Shown: positions 7,326 to 12,473 of the stretch, piece by piece
Layout of the letters: every line of letters begins with the position of its first letter
How positions within the stretch are numbered: the first letter of the stretch is position 1
Assembly (NCBI GenBank): GCA_036376775.1
Contig: DASUZP010000111.1
Span: forward strand, 1-14,001
DNA: 14,001 nucleotides
Direction: 5' to 3'
Source of the DNA: VRUE01 sp036376775
GTDB taxonomy: Bacteria; Actinomycetota; Thermoleophilia; Solirubrobacterales; 70-9
Notes under the pieces: model-generated
The model's input: the letters and a program-made list of their open reading frames with translations, nothing else
Database searches by the model: none
What the model was told of the DNA's origin: nothing
Translations under genes and position numbers: made by a program

Positions 7326-8118
7326 GCGTCTCGTCGTCTGAGGGTTGTTCCAATTCGGCAGCGGTTTTTTGGCCAGGGCTCAGCCAGGGCTCAGCCTCGC
7401 CGCTTTGCCAGGCCGGCGGTTTACCACCCGGAACCCGGCCGGCCAGCAACAAGCCGAAGTAGAGGAACCAGAACAGGTAGAAGGGCGGAAAGGGCAGGAA
7501 AGAGATCGCGCCGAGAGCGATGCCAAGCGCTCCCCAGAAGCGGGTCAAGAGTCCCGACCGCATCGCGTGCAACGAGGTGTAGATCATCGCGAACACGAAC
7601 GAAAGGGCGCCGACCAGCCCGAGGACGCCCACGATCGAGCGTAGTGGAGCGTCGGTGACCACGTTGGTCGCGACTTCGTCGGCGCGGTCACTGCTCAATC
7701 CCACGCCCTTTTCGAGCAGGGTCGGGACGTGGTTGGAGACGAACTCGTCGGCGGCGTGCAGGGTGACGATCAAGGTGAAAATCGCGGCCACGGCGAGGAA
7801 CAGCGGCGCTGCTACGACAATGCCGACGAACTGAGCACGCATCCTCTCGCTGCGCGCCTTGGCGGCGCGGAAGAGGTAGTAGAGCGGGACGGCCAGGAGG
7901 CCGACGCCGATCGCCTGCAGGATGCTGGAGAGCAGCTGGGCGCCGCGGTGCGCGTCGACATTGCGCAGCAGCTCGGATTCTCCGCCGCCGCCGCCAACCC
8001 CCTGGGTAGCGACGGCGATCGCCGCGACGATCAGCAGGATCGAGGCGAAGGTCGCCAGCGCCACCGGCCGTGACCAGCGCTGCTCCCAGGCCAGGATCGC
8101 CGCCTTGCCGGGCTGCAA
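7318..8118 (-). CDS. Six-helix integral membrane protein, function unknown
   Basis: A 266-residue membrane protein with about six hydrophobic segments: roughly residues 17-40, 60-85, 96-121, 158-180, 190-208 and 212-230. The loop between helices 3 and 4 is soluble-looking (ADEFVSNHVPTLLEKGVGL and following). The polar C-terminal tail (about 35 residues, PGGKPPAWQSGEAEPW onward) is rich in Pro and Glu. A glycine run, GVGGGGGES, follows the first helix. The overall look resembles DUF4386-like proteins, but I cannot assign a family. The start appears to be TTG at 8118, seven bases after the CBS gene stop, so the two form an operon, perhaps with the CBS protein as its regulatory partner. The TAG stop lies inside the terminal repeat of the 96-bp element. 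Confidence 0.7.
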   Translation of the reverse strand: MQPGKAAILAWEQRWSRPVALATFASILLIVAAIAVATQGVGGGGGESELLRNVDAHRGAQLLSSILQAIGVGLLAVPLYYLFRAAKARSERMRAQFVGIVVAAPLFLAVAAIFTLIVTLHAADEFVSNHVPTLLEKGVGLSSDRADEVATNVVTDAPLRSIVGVLGLVGALSFVFAMIYTSLHAMRSGLLTRFWGALGIALGAISFLPFPPFYLFWFLYFGLLLAGRVPGGKPPAWQSGEAEPWLSPGQKTAAELEQPSDDETPR

Positions 8119-8125
8119 GCTTCGC

Positions 8126-8572
8126 TCAGCCCCGCTCGTGGAAATAGAACTGAGGCAGGGCGCCCTCGATCACCTCGGCGGTCATCCGCTGCGCCACCTC
8201 CAGGTTGCCGGTCCGCACTGCGATGTCATCGAGCGTGACGATGCCCGCGAGGCTATCGCCATCGACCACCGGCAGGCGTCGCACGCGGTGTTGGACCATC
8301 AGCGCTGCCGCCTCGTCGAGCTCCATCTCCGGCTCGCCGCAGATCAGCGGCCGCGAGGCGTGGTCGGCGACGGGCACCTCGGGATCGACTCCCGCGGCGA
8401 AGACCCGCACCGTCAGGTCGCGGTCGGTGATCATCGCCACCGGCGAACCCGCCGAGTCGGCGATTACGACCGAACCGACGCGGTTGTCGCGCATCTGGCG
8501 GGCGACCGAGACCGCGCTGGCATCGGGCGTTGCGGTGACGACCCCGGTGGTCATGATCTCGCTCAGCTGCAT
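8126..8572 (-). CDS. CBS domain pair protein
   Basis: A 148-residue stand-alone protein made of two CBS modules. The first covers roughly residues 5-62 (LSEIMTTGVVTATPDASAV, then VARQMRDNRVGSVVIAD and PVAMITDRDLTVRV). The second covers roughly 68-128 (ELDEAAALMVQHRVRRLPVV, then LAGIVTLDDIAV). CBS pairs bind adenosine nucleotides or similar ligands and act as energy or ionic sensors on partner proteins. The ITDRDLT and IVTLDDIA strands carry the Asp that usually contacts ribose. A short C-terminal segment ends in FHERG. The ATG at 8572 follows TAGCGT by exactly six bases, so the mRNA is probably leaderless. It is first in a two-gene minus-strand unit and divergent from the zinc-ribbon gene across only 20 bases. 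Confidence 0.9.
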   Translation of the reverse strand: MQLSEIMTTGVVTATPDASAVSVARQMRDNRVGSVVIADSAGSPVAMITDRDLTVRVFAAGVDPEVPVADHASRPLICGEPEMELDEAAALMVQHRVRRLPVVDGDSLAGIVTLDDIAVRTGNLEVAQRMTAEVIEGALPQFYFHERG

Positions 8573-8577
8573 GCCCG

Positions 8578-8584
8578 TACGCTA
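8578..8584. promoter_or_regulatory. Symmetrical bidirectional -10 core TACGCTA
   Basis: TACGCTA gives a plus-strand -10 box TACGCT (8578-8583), nine bases before ATG 8593. It also gives a minus-strand box TAGCGT (8584-8579), six bases before ATG 8572. Only 20 bases separate the two start codons, leaving no room for independent promoters. Confidence 0.55.
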
Positions 8585-8592
8585 CCGCTGTA

Positions 8593-9231
8593 ATGAGCAC
8601 CGAGCGAACCCGTCGTCCCACCCCTGTCGTTCCGCTCGAGGCGGGCGCCGGGCCCGAAAACCCTCCCTGTCCCGCCTGCGGCGAGCCGCTGTTCGGCTGG
8701 ATCGACGATCGACCCGGACTGGCCGGCCCGGTCAGCCGCTGCGAGAGCTGCGGCCTCGGGGTGGTCGGCGCGCCCGGAGCCGCCGAGGAGGCGCTACGCG
8801 AGCTCGACCGGCTGGACAGCGGCCAGGCGGTGACGATCGCCAACCGGCGCGGCTTCTCGGCCTGGATCGGGGGCGCCGGCTGGGCCGGCCTCGAACCCGA
8901 TGCCCGCTACCTGTTCACGGCCGAGGCCGTACGCCGACTCGTCGCCCGCCGCGACCAGGTGGTCAAGTCCGCCCGCTGGTCCCCAGGGGGCGGCATCGCG
9001 GCGATGTGGCAGACGATCCTCAACGGCTTCACCTTCGGCCATAACGTGGCACTGGGAGCACTCGGACGCGGTGGCGCCGTTCCCGCTGCCAAGCCCTGGC
9101 AACGCCGCCTCGACGCCATGATCAGCGTCGTCGTCGCGATCCCAGCGCTGCTTGCCGCCGTCCCTCTTGAGCTGCTCGCGGCAATCCTGAGGCGCGGCGG
9201 CGCCCAGACCCTACGCTTCGAGCTGCTCTAG
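8593..9231 (+). CDS. Zinc-ribbon protein with methyltransferase-like tail, function unknown
   Basis: A 212-residue protein. A treble/zinc ribbon is formed by CPAC (Cys26, Cys29) and CESC (Cys50, Cys53), followed by GLGVV. This is the layout seen at the N-terminus of many class I SAM-dependent methyltransferases. The part from about residue 105 (ARYLFTAEAVRRLVARRDQ, then FGHNVALGALGRG and a hydrophobic C-terminal helix about 173-198) resembles the end of the same proteins. The Rossmann core that would sit between them, including the SAM-binding glycine motif, is absent. It may be a degenerate or repurposed methyltransferase derivative with a membrane-associated C-terminus. The start ATG 8593 lies nine bases after TACGCT. 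It is divergent from the CBS gene, and family A copy 2 begins nine bases after its stop. Confidence 0.7.
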   Translation: MSTERTRRPTPVVPLEAGAGPENPPCPACGEPLFGWIDDRPGLAGPVSRCESCGLGVVGAPGAAEEALRELDRLDSGQAVTIANRRGFSAWIGGAGWAGLEPDARYLFTAEAVRRLVARRDQVVKSARWSPGGGIAAMWQTILNGFTFGHNVALGALGRGGAVPAAKPWQRRLDAMISVVVAIPALLAAVPLELLAAILRRGGAQTLRFELL

Positions 9232-9240
9232 CCCGGCGAA

Positions 9241-9358
9241 GGCGGGTCCATCCCGGTAGGGGTGGAGCGTCTTGTACTTTTTCGTCGTCGGGTCGGCGGA
9301 CGACTGATGGCGATCCACCGAAAAAGTTAAGCGGAACCCCTACCGGGATGGACCCGCC
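9241..9358. repeat. Family A palindromic repeat, copy 2 (inverted, extended arms)
   Basis: Bases 9252-9347 are the reverse complement of 7230-7325 with one mismatch (9305). Here the perfect terminal inverted repeat extends outward by 11 further bases (GGCGGGTCCAT) on each side, giving 23-bp perfect arms at 9241-9263 and 9336-9358. It lies between two convergent genes, as copy 1 does. The plus-strand gene stops nine bases before it and the minus-strand gene's TAG abuts its right edge. The gap 9232-9358 holds nothing else. Confidence 0.9.
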
Positions 9359-9622
9359 CTACGACAACCCTTCGCGCGCCTCGCGCACGAGGGTCACGGC
9401 CTCGGGGAAAAGGACGCGGATCGCGTCGCGCACCTGCATCGCCTGCTCGTCGCTCGAGCCGGTCAGCTCGATCCGCTCGATCGAGGCCACGGTCAGATCG
9501 GCCGCAAGGCGGATCGCGTTGTCGGCCCAGGCGACGCGCTGGGAGGACTGCATCTGCTCGCTGAGCTCCTCCATCCGGGCGCGGAACTCGTCGGGGTCGC
9601 CAAAGAGGTTGAAGCCCTCCAC
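9359..9622 (-). CDS. Small acidic protein, unknown function
   Basis: An 87-residue soluble protein from GTG 9622: VEGFNLFGDPDEFRARMEEL, a helical stretch through SEQMQSSQRVAWADNAIRLA, then a possible beta strand LTVASIERIELTGSSDEQAM and a final helix. There are no Cys residues, no signal peptide and no family I recognise. The open frame extends to 9694, but GTG 9622 lies exactly six bases after the minus-strand box TACATT (9634-9629). The upstream part is Pro/Arg-rich and overlaps the hairpin of the divergent promoter region, so I take the shorter form, expressed from a leaderless mRNA. It ends next to family A copy 2 and is convergent with the zinc-ribbon gene. That it is coding rests on reading frame, composition and promoter fit. 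Confidence 0.6.
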   Translation of the reverse strand: MEGFNLFGDPDEFRARMEELSEQMQSSQRVAWADNAIRLAADLTVASIERIELTGSSDEQAMQVRDAIRVLFPEAVTLVREAREGLS

Positions 9623-9628
9623 AGGAAG

Positions 9629-9707
9629 AATGTAAGCAGACCGAGCGGGAGGCGGCACAGAGCTCTTACATTTGGCGCGCCACCCGCGCGCCAAAGCCGC
9701 CTACGGT
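9629..9707. promoter_or_regulatory. Divergent promoter region with inverted AATGTAAG boxes and a hairpin
   Basis: AATGTAAG (9629-9636) and CTTACATT (9665-9672) are inverted copies 28 bases apart. Each contains a TACATT -10-like box pointing outward; the minus-strand one is six bases before GTG 9622. A perfect stem TTTGGCGCGC/GCGCGCCAAA with loop CACCC lies at 9671-9695. A second plus-strand box TACGGT (9702-9707) is exactly six bases before ATG 9714. The plus gene may therefore have a leadered and a leaderless promoter separated by the hairpin. Confidence 0.5.
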
Positions 9708-9713
9708 CGCTCC

Positions 9714-10361
9714 ATGCGCAGCGAACGGGGGACGGCAAGCGTCGAGCAGGCAGGTCTGTCGGCACTGATCGCACTGCTCCTTCTGGCCGCGATCGCGGCC
9801 CTCTCCGCCGGCGGCGAGATCGACCCACGCAACGCCCTCGGCGGCCTGATCGCGCGGCGGCTGGCCTGCGCCCCTCGCCTCCCAGAACCGTGCCGTCATC
9901 ACCCGCTGGTTCCCGCCTACGGCTGGCCGCTGGCCCGGCTCGCCCGCGCTCTGGCGCCGTCGCCCGTCGCCGTGCCCGGCCCTGGCGGGCTGCCGCTGGA
10001 CCCGGTCGACTTCCGCCGCTGCCGGCGCGAAAGCTGCGCGGTCGCCGCAGGTCCCCATGCCACCGCCTCCGGCCGCCGCATCACCGCCTTCACCGAGGTC
10101 GAGGATCGCCGCCGCACCGTCGGCTGGGTCGAGCTGACCTACTGGCTCTACCGACCGGGGCTGGGCTGGGAACGCATCGTCCGCCGCGCCGACCAAGCGC
10201 AGGTCGAGGCGGCAAGCCACGTCTCCGTCCTGCTCAAGGACGATCCGGCGCTGGTGCCGCTGGAGACCCTGCCCGGCCGCGATCAGTACGAGTTCCCGGC
10301 AGGCGAGGAGCCGCCCTGGCGATGGCACATCGACGGTCGCTACCCAGGCTGGTCCAGCTAA
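9714..10361 (+). CDS. Prepilin-like (TadE-type N-terminus) secreted protein
   Basis: A 215-residue protein starting MRSERGTASVEQAGLSALIA and continuing into a hydrophobic helix to about residue 32. Gly6 followed by TASVE places a glutamate at +5 after the predicted prepilin-peptidase cut. This is the classic type IV/Flp/TadE prepilin signal, so the mature protein is probably held by its N-terminal helix and faces outward. The rest is an extracellular-type domain with four Cys (LACAP, EPCRHH, RRCRRESCAVA) that could form two disulfides. A sheet-like region follows (VGWVELTYWLYRPGLGWERI). No other pilus genes lie in the window, so it is an orphan here. ATG 9714, six bases after TACGGT, is preferred over the upstream TTG 9672. 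Its stop overlaps the stop of the convergent membrane gene. Confidence 0.7.
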   Translation: MRSERGTASVEQAGLSALIALLLLAAIAALSAGGEIDPRNALGGLIARRLACAPRLPEPCRHHPLVPAYGWPLARLARALAPSPVAVPGPGGLPLDPVDFRRCRRESCAVAAGPHATASGRRITAFTEVEDRRRTVGWVELTYWLYRPGLGWERIVRRADQAQVEAASHVSVLLKDDPALVPLETLPGRDQYEFPAGEEPPWRWHIDGRYPGWSS

Positions 10362-11338
10362 CCGGGCGCGACATCCGGGGCCGCTCGGTCCTCTTCCGCC
10401 TGTTTGATCAAACCCCGCCAGTCCGTGGTGCGGAAGACGAGCAGGATCGCGGCGAAGCCGAGCACGACCGACCAGGCCGCCATCGCGATCTGCGTGCCGA
10501 CCGAGAAGGAGAGGACGGCGGTGCGCGACGGGCCGTGCAGCGTCGCCACCAGCAGCGCCTGCTGGGCGCCGGCGCCACCGGGCGTGAAGGGGACGATGTT
10601 GGCGATCGCCTGCACGCTCATCACCAGCATCACGTTGCCGACCGAGCCGCCGATGCCGAAGGCGTCGAGGAAGAACCAGAAGGCGGCGAAGCGGAGGACC
10701 CAGCCGACGCCCTGCCAGGCGGCCACCTCGCGCAGGTACCGCCGCGGCGTGGTGAGGATCGCGACCCCCTGTTTGACCCGGTCCCAGAAGCGCCGCACCC
10801 GGTGGGCCAGCAGATAGATCGCGATCGCGATCGCCAGCAGCAGCGCCCCGGTCAGGATCAGGAAGACCTGAGGGTGTTCGGCCCAGAAGGAGATCTCAAA
10901 GGCGGGCAGATCGGGGAGCTGCGGCGGCTTCGGCAACAGGCCCTGGGTGACGGCGTAGAGGAGGACCAGCAGCCCGACGGTCGTGTCGAAGACCGCCTGC
11001 ACGAGAAAGGAGGAGGTGACCGCCGGGTAGGAGGAATGCGGGATCTGGCGCTTGACCAGGAAGACTTTGGTCACGTCCCCCGCGTGTGCGGGCAGGACCG
11101 CGTTGATCCCCGCCCCGGCCAGGTAGGCGGCGCTGAGGCGAAGGAAGGAGATGCGGACGCCCGGATAGGCGGCGTGCAGCACGTTGCGCCAGGCCCAAGC
11201 CCGCGCCACCTGCATCGCCGCCAGGCAGGCAAGAGCCAGCGCGACGGAACCCCAGCGGATGTCCGCCAGGTGATCGAAGAACGCCGCCGCTGCGCGGCCA
11301 AACGATTCGGCGCTGGATGCGAAGTCGGCAGATGGCAT
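10358..11338 (-). CDS. UPF0104 / YbhN-type flippase-like membrane protein (LPG synthase TM domain)
   Basis: A 326-residue integral membrane protein with about eight helices of the lysylphosphatidylglycerol synthase transmembrane (UPF0104, YbhN/AglD) family. Two hallmarks are visible: INAVLPAHAGDVTKVFLVKR (residues 79-97, the P..GD motif) and VPFTPGGAGAQQALL (249-263, the PGG.G..E/Q motif). The C-terminal catalytic acyl/aminoacyl transferase domain of full MprF is absent, so it is the stand-alone membrane type. That type is linked to lipid or lipid-linked sugar flipping; the actual substrate is unknown. The ATG at 11338 follows TAGTCT by seven bases. It is divergent from a sulfotransferase gene, and the shared promoter hints at joint work on a surface lipid or glycan. 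Its TAG stop interleaves with the TAA of the convergent prepilin-like gene (CTAA at 10358-10361). Confidence 0.87.
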   Translation of the reverse strand: MPSADFASSAESFGRAAAAFFDHLADIRWGSVALALACLAAMQVARAWAWRNVLHAAYPGVRISFLRLSAAYLAGAGINAVLPAHAGDVTKVFLVKRQIPHSSYPAVTSSFLVQAVFDTTVGLLVLLYAVTQGLLPKPPQLPDLPAFEISFWAEHPQVFLILTGALLLAIAIAIYLLAHRVRRFWDRVKQGVAILTTPRRYLREVAAWQGVGWVLRFAAFWFFLDAFGIGGSVGNVMLVMSVQAIANIVPFTPGGAGAQQALLVATLHGPSRTAVLSFSVGTQIAMAAWSVVLGFAAILLVFRTTDWRGLIKQAEEDRAAPDVAPG

Positions 11339-11344
11339 CGCAGC

Positions 11345-11351
11345 TAGACTA
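11345..11351. promoter_or_regulatory. Symmetrical bidirectional -10 core TAGACTA
   Basis: TAGACTA supplies TAGACT on the plus strand (nine bases before GTG 11360) and TAGTCT on the minus strand (seven bases before ATG 11338). It is the same arrangement as at 8578-8584, with only 21 bases between the two start codons. Confidence 0.55.
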
Positions 11352-11359
11352 GCCCGCTC

Positions 11360-12349
11360 GTGTCAGAGCCAGAGACGACTCCGACCATGCCCGCAGCCCG
11401 CCGCGATCCCGCCGACGAGGCGATGTGTGCGCGTGCCCGCGAGCGCTTTACCGGCGACCGCGGCAGCCGCTTCCGGCGCCGCCGCAAGCGCCATGCCGAG
11501 CTACCCAATCTGATCATCATCGGCGGGCTGAAGTGCGGCACGACGAGCATCCACCACTACCTCGGCCTGCATCCGCAGATCCACATGTCGAAGCCGAAGG
11601 AGCTCAATTTCTTCGTCGAGGAGCTCAACTGGGATCTCGGCCTCGACTGGTACGCAAGCCGCTTCGACGACCGCTTCAAGGTGCGCGGGGAGTCCTCGCC
11701 CCACTACACCAACCTGCCGCGCTTCCAGGGCGTGCCGGAGCGGATCAGGGAGCACTGCCCCGATGCGCGCCTGCTCTACATGGTGCGCGACCCGATCAAG
11801 CGCATCCTCTCCCACTGGGTGCACGCGACCGGCGCCGGCTACGAGACCCGCGAGATGGTCCCGACCCTCTCCCAGCCCGACTCCTCCTACATCCAGCGCT
11901 CGATGTACTGGATGCAGCTGCAGCCATACCTCGAGCTGTTCGAGCGCGAGCAGATCGAGGTGATCACGCAGGAGGAGCTGCAGTCCGAACGCGAAGAGAC
12001 GATGCGCAAGGCCTTCCACTTCGCCGGCGTCGACGAGAGCTTCACCTCGGAGCAGTTCGACCGCGAGTGGGAGAAGTCGAGCGCCAAGCAGGGCGACAAA
12101 TACCAGGTGATGGAGAAGCTGGTGAAACTGCCGGGCCTGCGCTCCTTCGACCGTAACTTCGACCGCCTGCCCGAGTCGCTGCGCTGGATCGTCGAGAAGG
12201 TCGTCCACGACCCGGAGAAGCCGCCGGCGCCGAAGCCAAAGCTCCCCGATGACCTCTTCGAGACGATCCGCAGCCGCTTCGGCGCCGACGTCGCTGGCCT
12301 GCAGGAGTTCGCCGGCCGCGAGTTCAAGGGCTGGCACGACTACTCATAA
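11360..12349 (+). CDS. PAPS-dependent sulfotransferase
   Basis: A 329-residue cytosolic enzyme that would transfer a sulfuryl group from PAPS to a carbohydrate, lipid or other acceptor. The 5'-phosphosulfate loop reads GGLKCGTTSIHHYL (residues about 54-67, with the catalytic-type Lys). The 3'-phosphate site reads VRDPIKRILSHWVH (about 142-155), with the conserved Arg and Ser. KPKELNFF and ESSPHYT are further sulfotransferase family signatures. The Arg-rich N-terminal ~45 residues are outside the domain. I chose GTG 11360 because TAGACT lies nine bases upstream; ATG 11387 is an alternative. The acceptor cannot be deduced. The divergent neighbour is a lipid-flippase-like membrane protein, so a cell-surface sulfolipid or glycan is a reasonable but unproven guess. 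A family B hairpin follows the stop. Confidence 0.9.
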   Translation: MSEPETTPTMPAARRDPADEAMCARARERFTGDRGSRFRRRRKRHAELPNLIIIGGLKCGTTSIHHYLGLHPQIHMSKPKELNFFVEELNWDLGLDWYASRFDDRFKVRGESSPHYTNLPRFQGVPERIREHCPDARLLYMVRDPIKRILSHWVHATGAGYETREMVPTLSQPDSSYIQRSMYWMQLQPYLELFEREQIEVITQEELQSEREETMRKAFHFAGVDESFTSEQFDREWEKSSAKQGDKYQVMEKLVKLPGLRSFDRNFDRLPESLRWIVEKVVHDPEKPPAPKPKLPDDLFETIRSRFGADVAGLQEFAGREFKGWHDYS

Positions 12350-12356
12350 GGGCGTC

Positions 12357-12458
12357 GGCGCGCGGGTCCTGTCGCGGTGGCCTCCCCCATGTGCTCGGAC
12401 ATCACAGATGTCCTCCGCTATGGGGGACCCCCGCCACCGCGCCACCCGCGCGAGGAGC
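12357..12458 (+). repeat. Family B hairpin repeat, copy 2 (between sulfotransferase and RibD-like gene)
   Basis: A long imperfect palindrome built of four nested stems: CGCGCGGGT/ACCCGCGCG (12359-12367, 12444-12452), CGCGGTGG/CCACCGCG (12373-12380, 12434-12441), TCCCCCAT/ATGGGGGA (12383-12390, 12420-12427) and GGACATC/GATGTCC around an ACA loop (12397-12403, 12407-12413). Its ends, GGGTCCTGTCGCGG and CCGCGCCACCC plus GCGAGG, match the ends of the element at 4709-4812 read on the minus strand. The interior is different. It occupies the whole intergenic gap up to the promoter of the next gene. Confidence 0.75.
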
Positions 12459-12461
12459 GCT

Positions 12462-12467
12462 TAGGGT
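12462..12467 (+). promoter_or_regulatory. -10 box TAGGGT, leaderless promoter
   Basis: TAGGGT ends exactly six bases before GTG 12474, so transcription is expected to begin on the start codon. No ribosome site is present. The right end of the family B hairpin runs through the -35 region. Confidence 0.5.
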
Positions 12468-12473
12468 GAACTC

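Noticed and set aside
7259..7644. Short plus-strand frames opposite the membrane-protein gene and running from the repeat
   Set aside because: They are antisense to a well-supported hydrophobic protein and have shadow-type composition; the first begins inside the family A element with no ribosome site or promoter.
7230..9358. Family A copies as ends of an insertion sequence or composite transposon
   Set aside because: The genes between the copies are a membrane protein, a CBS protein and a zinc-ribbon protein, none resembling a transposase or integrase, and no convincing target-site duplication flanks either copy.
9623..9694. N-terminal extension of the small minus-strand protein to 9694
   Set aside because: It would overlap the divergent promoter hairpin and encode a Pro/Arg-rich stretch; the GTG at 9622 has a -10 box at the exact leaderless distance.
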